Shown here piece by piece: positions 7,916 through 16,014 of a stretch of DNA of 64,000 nucleotides (positions are counted from its first letter, which is position 1; every line of letters starts with the position of its first letter). A program made the position numbers and the translations under genes. Source of the stretch: Chthonobacter rhizosphaerae (GTDB taxonomy: Bacteria > Pseudomonadota > Alphaproteobacteria > Rhizobiales > Pleomorphomonadaceae); the NCBI RefSeq assembly GCF_013839525.1, contig NZ_JACDIS010000010.1, positions 97,641 through 161,640 on the forward strand. Direction: 5' to 3'. Under the pieces are notes generated by a model that had not been told where the DNA came from, did no database searches, and was given only the letters and a program-made list of their open reading frames with translations.

Positions 7916-9355
7916 TCACCGCTCCAGCCGGATCTCCCGCAGGGAGGCGGCGATCACCGCGAAGGCGCTCGCCATGGCGGACGTGCTGGACGTGTCGAAG
8001 AAGTGGTCCGAGCCGCTGGCGCAGTCGCCGAGCATGACCTTGGCGTCAGCGTCGTCCACCGCCAGGGCGACCGTGTAGATCTCGATGTTCTTCGACTTGG
8101 CGTAGGTGCAGATCGACACGGTGTCCTTGTTGGTGGCCTTCAGCTGGGCCGCCTTGGCGGTGGCGTTGCCGGAGGGGGCCTTGTGCTTGCCGTCGGCGCT
8201 GTCGAACCGGAGCGTGTTCTCGCCGTCGGTCATGAGCACCAGCACCTTGCGCGGGCGCATGTTCTTGGTGTCGTACGTCTTTCCTTCCGAGAACGGCGCG
8301 GTCGGCGACAGGACGTTCACGCCCCAGATCAGGCCCGCCGGGATGTAGGTGAGCGGCTTGTAGCCGCCGACGTTGATGATCAGGCCATTGATGGCGGTGG
8401 TCAGCGTCGATTTCGACGTGGTGAGCGGCACGATCGGGTTCAGGCAGTTGCGGCTCGTCGCCAGCAGGCCAGGATAGGGAACATCGGTCTGCGTGTCGGC
8501 GAGCCGGAGGTTCGCGGCCCTGCGGGATCCGACGCAGCCGTACCACTTGTAATTGGTCGTGCCGCCCGTGCAGGACTGGTACGGCTTGCCCTCGTAGGTC
8601 GTGCAGACGTCGTTGCACTCGTAGTATTCCACCACGCCGTCCACCGTCCGCGTGCACGTCTTCTTCGTGCAGCTCTGGTAAGTGGTCTTGGTGGTGCAGA
8701 CCTTCTCGGTGGTGACCGAGTAGTCCGCCGGGACGGATAGCCAGGACGCGTTGCGGTTCGACGTGCCGACGTTGACGTAGTCGGCGTAGGGCACGATGGC
8801 GACCTTCACGTCGGCGGCATCGTCCTTCTTGAGCTCGTTGACGAGGCTGGTCGCGGCCTTCTTCAGCGCGTCGATCTTCTTGACGCCGGCGGCGTCCGTC
8901 TCCGACATCGACCAGGTGTTGTCGAGGACGAGGGCCACTTCCAGGCTGCCGGCAACGCCACGCAGGACCGAGGAGGCGACGTCGACGCCGAGGGTGTCCA
9001 CGCCGGCGATCCGGACGAACATGGGCTCGATGGTGGCCGCCAGGGACGCGGTGATGCGGTCGTTCTCGTCATCGAAGTCGATGTCGTAGACCTTCGGATC
9101 CTGCAGCCGGGCGGGGTTGGTGTTCGCCGCCACGTAGGCCTCGACGATGTCGCGGATCTCCTCCTCGTTCGCGGCATGCGACGACGAGGCCGCCAGGAGA
9201 GCGCCGTCGAGCACCTCCTGGGCATGGACCTTGGCGTTGTACTGGCGGGTATAGTCCATTCCGGCGCCCATCGTGAGCAGCACCGGCACGGCGGCGATGG
9301 AAAACATGAGTGCGGTCGCCCCCGAGCGATCGCGCCACAAAGAACGTCTTGTCAT
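7916..9355 (-). CDS. TadG-like pilus-associated protein with von Willebrand factor A domain
   Basis: A 479-aa protein. The N-terminus (DRSGATALMFSIAAVPVLL) is the TadE/TadG-type signal anchor. Residues from about 150 form a VWA domain whose metal site reads DNTWSMS, a variant of DxSxS, with LMTDGENT further on. In between (about residues 225-285) is a cysteine-rich insert with roughly ten cysteines, likely disulfide-bonded outside the cytoplasm. Proteins of this kind accompany Flp/Tad pilus systems, but no tad genes are near, so it is an orphan. It ends with a C-terminal helical segment. Confidence 0.85.
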   Translation of the reverse strand: MTRRSLWRDRSGATALMFSIAAVPVLLTMGAGMDYTRQYNAKVHAQEVLDGALLAASSSHAANEEEIRDIVEAYVAANTNPARLQDPKVYDIDFDDENDRITASLAATIEPMFVRIAGVDTLGVDVASSVLRGVAGSLEVALVLDNTWSMSETDAAGVKKIDALKKAATSLVNELKKDDAADVKVAIVPYADYVNVGTSNRNASWLSVPADYSVTTEKVCTTKTTYQSCTKKTCTRTVDGVVEYYECNDVCTTYEGKPYQSCTGGTTNYKWYGCVGSRRAANLRLADTQTDVPYPGLLATSRNCLNPIVPLTTSKSTLTTAINGLIINVGGYKPLTYIPAGLIWGVNVLSPTAPFSEGKTYDTKNMRPRKVLVLMTDGENTLRFDSADGKHKAPSGNATAKAAQLKATNKDTVSICTYAKSKNIEIYTVALAVDDADAKVMLGDCASGSDHFFDTSSTSAMASAFAVIAASLREIRLER

Positions 9356-9661
9356 GACCGGACTCCAGCCCCCCGACTGCTGTCACGATCCTTGGCGTTG
9401 ATCACTTAAAATGTATGTAGAGTGCAGTTGATTCCCTTCGGGATCGGCTCTCATCTCGCGCGTGCGGTTAAACAACGTCAAACCGACTCAGTGGAAACAC
9501 GGATGAGCGACGGCACGCGGGCTTCGGAGACGGCTCGGGTGGCCCGGACCGGCGGGCGGCCGGGCGGCGAGGTCGCTCCTCCAGGCTTGGTCGGAGCGCC
9601 GGGCGTCGGGCACAGACGAGCACGGGGCGGCCGGCGACGACGTGCGGCCGAGCGCGCGAAG
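9356..9661. other. Intergenic region between the TadG-like gene and dusA
   Basis: 306 bases without a convincing gene on either strand. The part next to the TadG-like start has an A+T-rich patch (ACTTAAAATGTATGTAGAG, around 9401-9420), which could hold its promoter. The remainder is GC-rich, and the open frames there are antisense extensions of dusA. No terminator hairpin with a T-run was seen. Confidence 0.5.
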
Positions 9662-10669
9662 TCAGGCGGCGCTCGGCCGGCGCGTCCGTTCGGTCTCGCG
9701 GGTGAGAGCGGCGAGCGCCTCGTCCAGCACCTCCAGGCCCGCCCCCGGCCGGACGGCGCCCTCCGTGAGGATCCGCCGCCAGGCGCGCGCGCCGGGGCGC
9801 CCCTGGAACAGGCCCAGCATGTGGCGGGTGACGTGGCCGAGACGGCCGCCGTTCGCCAGGTGCTCCGCGATCGGCGCGCGCATGGCGTCCACCGCCGCCA
9901 GGAGGTCGGCGTCCGCGCCAGGCTCGCCGTAGAGGCGCCGGTCGGCGGCGGCGAGGATCGCCGGATCGTGGTAGGCGGCGCGGCCGATCATCACCCCGTC
10001 GAGCCCGCGGGCGATCAGCGCCTCCGCGGTGTCGAGGTCGAGAATGCCGCCGTTGATGCCGACGAAGACGTCCGGCAGCCGCGCCTTGAGGCGGACGACG
10101 CGGTCGTAGTCGAGTGGCGGGATGTCCCGGTTCTCCTTGGGGCTGAGGCCCTTCAGCCAGGCCTTGCGGGCATGCACCCAGAGCGCATCCGCCCCGGCGG
10201 CCAGAACCGCGTCGGCGAGCGCGTCGAGGGCCGTCTCCGGATCCTGGTCGTCCACGCCCAGGCGGCACTTCACCGTCACCGGAACGTCGACCGCGTCCTT
10301 CATGGCGGCCACGCACGCGGCGACCAGGGCCGGTTCCTGCATCAGGCAGGCGCCGAACCGGCCGGATTGCACCCGGTCCGACGGGCAGCCGACGTTGAGG
10401 TTGATCTCGTCGTAGCCGAACGCCGCGCCGATGCGGGCCGCCTCGGCGAGCTCCGCCGGATCAGATCCGCCGAGCTGCAGCGCCACCGGGTGCTCGGCCG
10501 GGAAGAAGCCGAGGAGCTTGCGCCGGTCCCCGTGGATAACGGCGGGGGCGGTGACCATCTCGGTATAGAGCAGCGTCCGCCGCGTCAGCGCGCGGTGGAA
10601 CAGCCGGCACCAACGATCGGTCCAGTCCATCATGGGGGCGACGGCGAGCCTGGCCGACGGGTAGAGCAT
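9662..10669 (-). CDS. dusA: tRNA-dihydrouridine(20/20a) synthase DusA
   Basis: A 335-aa FMN-dependent enzyme that reduces uridine to dihydrouridine in the D-loop of tRNAs. It starts with the DusA-type RLAVAPMMDWTDRWCR, then LLYTEMVTA, and has the catalytic motif NVGCPSDRVQSGRFGACLM (Cys95 as the likely catalytic acid). The KCRLGVDD and WVHARKAWLKGLSPKENR segments are typical of DusA rather than DusB or DusC. The ATG at 10669 is chosen because it gives family length with GAGG upstream; the frame is open for another 62 codons that lack similarity. Confidence 0.94.
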   Translation of the reverse strand: MLYPSARLAVAPMMDWTDRWCRLFHRALTRRTLLYTEMVTAPAVIHGDRRKLLGFFPAEHPVALQLGGSDPAELAEAARIGAAFGYDEINLNVGCPSDRVQSGRFGACLMQEPALVAACVAAMKDAVDVPVTVKCRLGVDDQDPETALDALADAVLAAGADALWVHARKAWLKGLSPKENRDIPPLDYDRVVRLKARLPDVFVGINGGILDLDTAEALIARGLDGVMIGRAAYHDPAILAAADRRLYGEPGADADLLAAVDAMRAPIAEHLANGGRLGHVTRHMLGLFQGRPGARAWRRILTEGAVRPGAGLEVLDEALAALTRETERTRRPSAA

Positions 10670-10925
10670 GTGTCCAATGACCTCGATGTGCGGAGCCACC
10701 GCCCCGGACGACGCCCGGCGGGCGGCTCCGAAGATCACGCGGGCATCCCCGCGCGGAGCGCTCCGCCGTCGGCCGTCCGAACCACGGGCCGCGCCGACGG
10801 GAACCGCCGTCCATATCGTCGGATCCGTCGACGAGGGCAAGAGGCCTGCGCCCATTCTCCGTCCTGGCGGGCCGCACGCGCCGAGCCGGGCGGGCTCCCG
10901 CCCGCCGCGCCGAAGAGCGCGGCCG

Positions 10926-11516
10926 TCAGTCCAGGAGGGCGGCCGTGCGGTCGAGGGCGGTGGTGAAGCCCTTGAGCGAAACGGCGAAGGCGACCTCCTG
11001 GCGGTTCTCCGCCCGCGCCTTCACGGTCATCGCCGCGCCGGACTTGAGCAGGGCGGTGGCGGCGCCGTCGAAGGCGAGCGGCACGATGCACCCGACGGCC
11101 AGACAGGTGCGGAACCGCAGGGACGGACCGACCGCCTCATCACCGACGAACAGGGCGACGCCGCTGTCCAGGTCGAGCCCGAACGGCAGGATCAGGATGC
11201 CCGTCGCCGTGTCGCCGGACGGTACGAGTTCGACGGACAGGACCCTTTGGCCGGACCGGTTATCGGTCTGGATCTGCGCGAACGAACACGACTTGCCCGG
11301 CCCTTGCTGGACGCAGGCCACGAACCAGTCCTGGAAGGTCTCCTGGAGAGAGGACGCGCCGCCCGGCAGGGTGGACGGGCTCGCGCCCGTCCCGGCCTGT
11401 GCGCCGACCGCGTCCACGCCCGTCCGGGCCGGGGCGGCGGCTTGAGCGGAACCGGCCAGGGCGCCGAAAACGAGAGCCAAGGCGGCATAGAAGACGCGAC
11501 GTCGGCCCCTGTCCAT
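10926..11516 (-). CDS. Secreted IalB-family (invasion-associated locus B) protein
   Basis: A 196-aa exported protein. It has a clear signal peptide (residues 1-24, ending AGSAQA before AAPART). The mature part has the IalB layout: FQDWFVACVQQ near the start, a central beta-rich region, and the pair RTCLAVGCIVPLAF. The cysteines probably form disulfides. Family members are periplasmic or outer-membrane proteins of alphaproteobacteria; IalB of Bartonella affects erythrocyte invasion, but most members have no known role. The start at 11516 follows AGGGAAGGGGG at a good distance. Confidence 0.87.
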   Translation of the reverse strand: MDRGRRRVFYAALALVFGALAGSAQAAAPARTGVDAVGAQAGTGASPSTLPGGASSLQETFQDWFVACVQQGPGKSCSFAQIQTDNRSGQRVLSVELVPSGDTATGILILPFGLDLDSGVALFVGDEAVGPSLRFRTCLAVGCIVPLAFDGAATALLKSGAAMTVKARAENRQEVAFAVSLKGFTTALDRTAALLD

Positions 11517-11964
11517 GCTTCCCCCTTCCCTCGTCCTGAAGGCTGTTACCGCGCCCCCTGACCATTGTAAAATATTACCGAGATCCACTAACTGTCGGCG
11601 GCGCATTCATCCGGCCGATGTGGGCGCGCGCGGGTCATGGCGGAGCGCGCGAGGTCCGACCCGCCGAGGGGTGAGCAATCTCGTTCTTTCGGCCAATGAG
11701 GGTGTTCGATCGCGGAAATCCGGGCCGGTTTTCTACGGACCCTTTGACGCAGCGGCGGAAATCCCATCGCGTGGCGCTGCGGGACGCCCTATGTTCCGAT
11801 CGGCTCCGCCCGGCGCCATGGCGCACGGGGCGTCGATCGAATGCGCCCGCCGCGCGTTTCACCGAACGACGCTCATCGTGTGTTCATCCGGTGTGCGCGA
11901 TAACGCGAATGGAACGAGCGAACCGGACCGGTGCGTTCCACCGAGGACAACAAGGAAGGCTAGC
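11517..11964. other. Divergent intergenic region between ialB-like gene and cytochrome c
   Basis: 448 bases with no convincing gene. Near the ialB-like side there is an A+T-rich stretch (TTGTAAAATATTACC, about 11564-11578), a likely promoter for that gene. The half toward the cytochrome gene is GC-rich with open frames on both strands that have no recognisable domain and no ribosome site. The cytochrome promoter must lie within the last 150 bases, but no strong -35/-10 pair could be picked. Confidence 0.5.
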
Positions 11965-12348
11965 ATGAAGAAGAGCTTGGTTCTGGCCGCTGCACTTCTC
12001 GCCAGTTTCGCAACCGGCGCCCATGCCCAAGGCGACGCCGCCAAGGGCGAGAAGGTTTTCAAGAAGTGTCAGGCGTGCCACGCAGTCGGTCCTGACGCGA
12101 AGAACAAGGTCGGCCCGCACCTGAACAACGTGGTGGGCGCCCCGATCGGCAAGCACGCCGAAGGCTTCAAGTACTCCGAAGCGCTGTCGAGCCTCGGCGA
12201 CTCCGGCAAGGTCTGGGACGAGGCCAGCCTCTCCGAGTGGCTGAAGAACCCGAAGGCCTTCGCGCCGGGCAACAAGATGGCCTTCGCCGGCCTGAAGAAG
12301 GAAGACGAGGTCGCGGACGTGATCGCGTACCTGGCGACCTTCAAGTAA
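11965..12348 (+). CDS. Periplasmic class I cytochrome c (cytochrome c2 / c550 type)
   Basis: A 127-aa cytochrome with a signal peptide (residues 1-21, ending AHA before QGDAAKGEKVF). The heme c site CQACH is at Cys35, Cys38 and His39, and the methionine ligand is in PGNKMAFAGLKK. The segment GPHLNNVVG and the C-terminal EVADVIAYLATF fit mitochondrial-like cytochrome c2. It would carry electrons in the periplasm, for example to cytochrome oxidase. The start follows AAGGAAGG. A terminator hairpin follows at 12380. Confidence 0.95.
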   Translation: MKKSLVLAAALLASFATGAHAQGDAAKGEKVFKKCQACHAVGPDAKNKVGPHLNNVVGAPIGKHAEGFKYSEALSSLGDSGKVWDEASLSEWLKNPKAFAPGNKMAFAGLKKEDEVADVIAYLATFK

Positions 12349-12379
12349 GGTCGAGACGGGATCCGTCCCGACCGTCCAG

Positions 12380-12419
12380 CCGCCCGCCCCGGACCGCCGG
12401 AGCGGGCGGTTTCGTTTTC
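12380..12419 (+). terminator. Rho-independent terminator after cytochrome c
   Basis: The arms CCGCCCGC (12380-12387) and GCGGGCGG (12402-12409) form a GC stem followed by TTTCGTTTT. It lies 31 bases after the cytochrome stop. Confidence 0.85.
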
Positions 12420-12506
12420 TGGAACGGGACCGGCCGCGCCGGCCAGGGCGGCGGGGCCTGGACGACCACGCGGGCGGGACACCGGCCGGCGACGTCGGCG
12501 GACGAC

Positions 12507-13772
12507 TCAGCCGATCATGTCGGCGAGGATCGCGGCGTGCCAGGCTTCCGCCTCCTCGGCGGAGACGCGGCGGACCTCGGCGCTCTCGCCGGGCTGGCTG
12601 ACGAAGCCCTGGACCGACTTGATGGCGCCTTCGGCGATGCCGTAGAGCGCGCCGACCTTCACGGCGTCCCCCGGGGCGATCAAGCTCCAGCAGGTGTTGA
12701 AATAGCGCGGCTCCGGGCGCGGGCCGCCGAGGAGATCGGCCAGCGCCGCCACGGCGGCGACCCGCCCCTGGGAGGCGGCCGCGAAGGCGGATTTCGGCAT
12801 CTCGCCGGCGCGGGCGGCGTCGCCGATCACCTGGATCGACGGGTCGGCCTTGGCGCGCATGGAGGCGGCCTCCACCGGGCACCAGCCGTCCGCATCGCCG
12901 AGACCGGCGTCGAGCGCCAGGGCGCCGGCCTTCTGCGGCGGGATGACGGAGACGAGATCGCCGTCGAACCGGTCGAACTCGGTCTCCACCGCGGTGCCGG
13001 CCGGCTCGACCGCGCGCAGGCCGCCGTGCACGGACGGCGGGAGCCACTGGATCATGCCCGGATAGTGCCGCTCCCAGCCCTCCTGGAAGAGCGCCTGCTT
13101 GGGGAAGGACTCCTTGGCGTCGAGGATGGTGATGCGGGCGTCGCCGCGCCCGGACGTCTTCAGCACGTGCGCCATGAGGGCCGCCCGCTCGTAAGGGCCC
13201 GGCGGGCACCGGTAGGGGTTCGGCGGCACGACCATGACGACCGACGCGCCCTGATCGAGGGCCGCGAGACGGCGGATCAGAAGCTCCGTCTGCGGGCCGG
13301 CCTTCCAGGCGTGCGGCATGCGCTCGGCCGCCTCCACCGAATAGCCCGCGACGGTGTCGAAGCGGAAGTCCACCCCCGGCGACAGGATGAGCCGGTCGTA
13401 GGGCACGCGCGACCCGTCGGACAGGCGCAGCGCCTTGCCCTCCCGGTCGATCGCCTCGACCCGGGCGGTGACCACGTCGATGCCGTGCTCGCCCGCCTGC
13501 GCGGGGCGATGGGTGATGTCCGCCATGGTGCGCAGGCCGGCGACGACCCAGTTGGAGAAGAAGCACGAGACGTAGGTTGGGTTCGCCTCGACGAGCGTTA
13601 CATGGACCCGGTCGCCGCCGAGACGGCTGGCGGTGCGCGCCGCGACGGCGCCGCCCGGCCCGCCGCCGACGACGACCAGGCGCGGAACGGCGGAGCGGCC
13701 CGGGCCGGCTCCGGCGAGGAGGCCCGAGCCGACGATGGCGAGTTCCAGAAGACGGCGGCGGGTGATCGTCAT
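12507..13772 (-). CDS. soxF: Flavocytochrome c sulfide dehydrogenase flavoprotein subunit (SoxF/FccB)
   Basis: A 421-aa periplasmic flavoprotein that oxidises sulfide and passes electrons to a cytochrome c partner. A Tat-type signal (TRRRLLELA) starts the protein, and the FAD-binding fold follows (RLVVVGGGPGGAVAA, residues about 31-45). YVSCFFSN contains one redox-disulfide cysteine. The family's C-terminal domain (FCSD) is seen in YFNTCWSLIAPGDAVKVGA. Its start overlaps the stop of the upstream cytochrome gene by four bases (ATGA), so the two subunits are co-translated. It is the last gene of soxY-soxZ-cytochrome-soxF. Confidence 0.93.
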   Translation of the reverse strand: MTITRRRLLELAIVGSGLLAGAGPGRSAVPRLVVVGGGPGGAVAARTASRLGGDRVHVTLVEANPTYVSCFFSNWVVAGLRTMADITHRPAQAGEHGIDVVTARVEAIDREGKALRLSDGSRVPYDRLILSPGVDFRFDTVAGYSVEAAERMPHAWKAGPQTELLIRRLAALDQGASVVMVVPPNPYRCPPGPYERAALMAHVLKTSGRGDARITILDAKESFPKQALFQEGWERHYPGMIQWLPPSVHGGLRAVEPAGTAVETEFDRFDGDLVSVIPPQKAGALALDAGLGDADGWCPVEAASMRAKADPSIQVIGDAARAGEMPKSAFAAASQGRVAAVAALADLLGGPRPEPRYFNTCWSLIAPGDAVKVGALYGIAEGAIKSVQGFVSQPGESAEVRRVSAEEAEAWHAAILADMIG

Positions 13773-14086
13773 GGGGCCGGCCTCTCGGAGGCCAGATAGG
13801 CGGCGAGCGCCGCGAGTGTCCGGTCGTCGAGCCCGGCGACGGCGGCGGCCATGGCGGGGTGGACGCGGCGGCCGTCCCGGTAGTCGCGGAGCGTCGCCGC
13901 GAGGGCGTCGGGCTCCGCCCGGCCGATGGCCGGAATGGCCGCAGACGGCCCGGCGGCGGCGTGGCAGCCGCGGCAGGTCTCGGCGAGGTAGGCGGTGCGG
14001 TCGTCCGACCCGTCGGCGAGCGACGGCGCGGCCGAAAGGCCGACCACAACCGCCGCGCCGAGAAGCGCGGCCCGATGCCCGGTCAT
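13769..14086 (-). CDS. soxE: Monoheme cytochrome c subunit of sulfide dehydrogenase (SoxE/FccA-like)
   Basis: A 105-aa exported cytochrome. It has a signal peptide (about residues 1-24) and one heme c site CRGCH (Cys38, Cys41, His42); Met79 in HPAM is a likely axial ligand. The position immediately before soxF, with an ATGA overlap, identifies it as the electron-accepting subunit of flavocytochrome c sulfide dehydrogenase. Some family members carry two hemes; this one has a single CxxCH. The gene symbol rests on context. Confidence 0.85.
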   Translation of the reverse strand: MTGHRAALLGAAVVVGLSAAPSLADGSDDRTAYLAETCRGCHAAAGPSAAIPAIGRAEPDALAATLRDYRDGRRVHPAMAAAVAGLDDRTLAALAAYLASERPAP

Positions 14087-14217
14087 GATGCTCCCTCCCC
14101 CTCCCCGCCCGGCTCTTCGTGGCCCGTGTGGATGACCCATCCTACATGAGGGGCCGATGCGCGCCAGAGGGCGGAGCGCCGCCGGAATATGGGGCGCCCG
14201 GTCCGGCGGATCGGCCC

Positions 14218-14541
14218 TCAGGCCTCCACCGTGAGGATCGCCTCGACTTCGGCCCGCTCGCCGCCGTCTTCGATCCAGACGAACCGGAAGGCGCCGCTGC
14301 GCCGGGCCAGGAACGCGATCTCCAGGAAGGGATTGGCGGCGACGCCGGGCTCCAGGTCCCAAGCGAGGACCGGCGCCCCGTCGAACGTGCATTCGAAGCG
14401 GTGGACGATCCGGCGCGGCACGCGACGGCCGTCGGGGCCGAGGCGGAGCCCCGATTCCATCGGATGCATCAGCAGCGCCCGGATGATGATCGCCTCGCCG
14501 GCCTTGGCGGTGGCCGGCACCTTGACGCGGGGTGTTTCCAT
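14218..14541 (-). CDS. soxZ: Thiosulfate oxidation carrier complex protein SoxZ
   Basis: A 107-aa SoxZ subunit, the Ig-like partner of SoxY. It shows the family features PRVKVPATAKAGEAIIIRAL, LMHPMESG and the closing beta strands FRFVWIEDGG. SoxYZ holds sulfur intermediates on the SoxY cysteine in the periplasm. Its ATG (14539-14541) overlaps the soxY TGA by one base, so the two are coupled. No signal peptide is needed since SoxZ is co-exported with SoxY. Confidence 0.93.
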   Translation of the reverse strand: METPRVKVPATAKAGEAIIIRALLMHPMESGLRLGPDGRRVPRRIVHRFECTFDGAPVLAWDLEPGVAANPFLEIAFLARRSGAFRFVWIEDGGERAEVEAILTVEA

Positions 14542-15011
14542 CAGCCCGGCTCCAGCGGCAGGTCGAAGCCGCAACCACCGACGACCACCGCCACCATGCC
14601 CTCGGCGCGCAGCACGCGCCCGCCGGCGGTCTCGGCCAGGGCGATCACCGTCTGCGACCGGGCGAGGCGGATACGGGTGGCGAGGCGCAGCGGACAGCCG
14701 GTGTCGCCCACATGGAAGGTGGCGATCCGGACGAGCGGGTTGTCGGGCGCCAGAAGGCGGACGCGGGTGATCGGATCATCGGCTCCGCCGGATCGCAGCA
14801 CGACCGGCACCGAGTATCCGCTTTCCGCCACCTCCGGAACCTCGAGCGTCAGGTCACCGGTGTCGACAGGTCGGCCGGCGGCGAAAAGGGCGATCTCCGA
14901 ATCGGTTCGCGCCGCGGTCGCGGCCGCGCTGGAGGTGAACGAACCGAGACAAGGTGCCGCAAGCGCCCATGAGAGGACGCGCCTGCGGGTTGGTGCATTC
15001 GGACGCCACAC
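14541..15011 (-). CDS. soxY: Thiosulfate oxidation carrier protein SoxY
   Basis: A 156-aa periplasmic sulfur carrier. A twin-arginine-like signal (TRRRVLSWALAAP) leads to the SoxY domain. The substrate-binding cysteine is Cys147 in VVVGGCG. In typical SoxY the GGCGG motif is the very C-terminus, forming a swinging arm. Here nine further residues (GFDLPLEPG) follow the cysteine, so the arm is longer or attached differently. Two other cysteines are at 21 (signal) and 106. It is the first gene of the soxYZEF operon, divergent from the ArsR regulator at 15240. Confidence 0.9.
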   Translation of the reverse strand: MWRPNAPTRRRVLSWALAAPCLGSFTSSAAATAARTDSEIALFAAGRPVDTGDLTLEVPEVAESGYSVPVVLRSGGADDPITRVRLLAPDNPLVRIATFHVGDTGCPLRLATRIRLARSQTVIALAETAGGRVLRAEGMVAVVVGGCGFDLPLEPG

Positions 15012-15152
15012 GATCGAAAGCCTCCGCTATTCCCCTGATTCAAAGCGACTTTTCGACGAATTGCGACCGCCCGCCGAGGACGGCTGACGCGCCGCCGGCC
15101 ATCCGGCGATAACGCTACGTAAGCCATTTCCCACTTTGCGCTTTTAACCTTG

Positions 15153-15168
15153 TTATAAATGCGTATAA
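15153..15168. promoter_or_regulatory. A+T-rich palindrome between soxY and the ArsR-type gene
   Basis: TTATA (15153-15157) and TATAA (15164-15168) form an inverted repeat spaced by six bases in a strikingly A+T-rich stretch of the 228-base divergent region. A candidate operator for the adjacent ArsR protein, possibly overlapping promoters for one or both genes. Inference from position and symmetry only. Confidence 0.5.
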
Positions 15169-15239
15169 TTGTGTCATTAACACCTACACGTCGCGTAGCC
15201 AGCGTACGACATGGTTCCAACGCAACTTTGGGCACCCCC

Positions 15240-15623
15240 ATGCAGCACGACCCCAATATCACGAAGCAAACGACGGGAATCGGCGACATCGCCAAGAAGG
15301 CAAGTGATACGCTCCGGGCTCTTTCGCACGAGCACCGCCTCATGATCATCGGTCTCCTCGCTCGCGGCGAGAAGTCCGTCGGCGAGCTCGAGCGCATCCT
15401 CGAACTTCCGCAGCCGGCAGTATCGCAGCAACTGGCCCGTTTGCGTCTTGACAATCTCGTCACCTGCCGTCGCGACGGCCGCACCATCTACTACAGCGTG
15501 ACCCCAGCCCGGATCGGCGATCTCTTCAACGAGCTGAGCGTCATCCTGCTGCCGGGCGAGGCCCACGAGGCTTCCGAGGTGACGAGCTTCGAACAGGTCC
15601 AGTATCGCGCGGCCGCGCGCTGA
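15240..15623 (+). CDS. ArsR-family winged-helix regulator (SoxR/BigR/SqrR-like fold)
   Basis: A 127-aa regulator whose body (LRALSHEHRLMIIGLL, then GEKSVGELERILELPQPAVSQQLARLRL and GRTIYYSV) closely follows the sulfide-responsive SqrR/BigR and SoxR group. Those proteins sense persulfide with two cysteines, one in the RLxILCLL helix and one near the C-terminus. Here the first position is Gly38 and the second is Leu, and the only cysteine is Cys76 in the wing. It therefore belongs to the family by fold but should not work by the known dithiol mechanism. It is divergent from soxYZEF and presumably controls it. The ATG at 15240 gives family length. Confidence 0.88.
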   Translation: MQHDPNITKQTTGIGDIAKKASDTLRALSHEHRLMIIGLLARGEKSVGELERILELPQPAVSQQLARLRLDNLVTCRRDGRTIYYSVTPARIGDLFNELSVILLPGEAHEASEVTSFEQVQYRAAAR

Positions 15624-15710
15624 CCGGCAGTCTGCCCCGCCAGCTTTCCGCCCGCTCCGCAGCCGTCGTTCCGCATTGCAGCATTTCGTCATTTTCCCGA
15701 GCCTCAACAA

Positions 15711-15736
15711 CCCCGCCTCGCGCGGGGTTTTTTCTT
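15711..15736 (+). terminator. Rho-independent terminator after the ArsR-type gene
   Basis: The arms CCCCGC (15711-15716) and GCGGGG (15722-15727) are followed by TTTTTTCTT. It ends transcription of the ArsR-type gene. Confidence 0.85.
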
Positions 15737-15751
15737 GGCCGGAACGCAGCA

Positions 15752-15780
15752 AGGCCCGATCCGCTGGGCGGATCGGGCCT
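15752..15780. terminator. Strong hairpin between ArsR-type gene and small lipoprotein gene
   Basis: A 13-bp perfect stem, AGGCCCGATCCGC (15752-15764) with GCGGATCGGGCCT (15768-15780), and a 3-base loop. It lacks a T-run on either side. It sits about 100 bases downstream of the entericidin-like gene and could end or protect that transcript. Confidence 0.5.
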
Positions 15781-15879
15781 GACCTTGAGGCACGGCTGCC
15801 ACATGCCCCCCGGGGCTAATCGCATCCGGGGACGGCGTTCACACGCGAACGGCCGGGCGGACGTCCGGCCTTCAGCGGA

Positions 15880-16014
15880 TCAGCGAGCCACGTCCTCGAC
15901 CGCGTCGCCGGTTTCGCGGACGTCGCGTCCGACGCCGCGGACGGTGTTGTCGCAGGCGCTGAGCACGAACGACGAGATGAGGACAGCCACAAGAGCAACG
16001 AAGGACTTGGACAT
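15880..16014 (-). CDS. Entericidin A/B-like small lipoprotein
   Basis: A 44-aa lipoprotein. The signal peptide ends in the lipobox LSAC (Cys21), and the short mature part DNTVRGVGRDVRETGDAVED has the entericidin pattern (N-T-x-x-G-x-G-x-D, then a short amphipathic helix). Entericidins are small envelope lipoproteins; many alphaproteobacteria carry several, mostly of unknown role. The gene is too short for many gene finders but the lipobox and pattern are convincing. Confidence 0.87.
   Translation of the reverse strand: MSKSFVALVAVLISSFVLSACDNTVRGVGRDVRETGDAVEDVAR

Noticed and set aside
12507..15011. A full thiosulfate-oxidising Sox system
   Set aside because: Only soxY, soxZ, a cytochrome and soxF are present. 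No soxA, soxB, soxC, soxD or soxX lies in the window.
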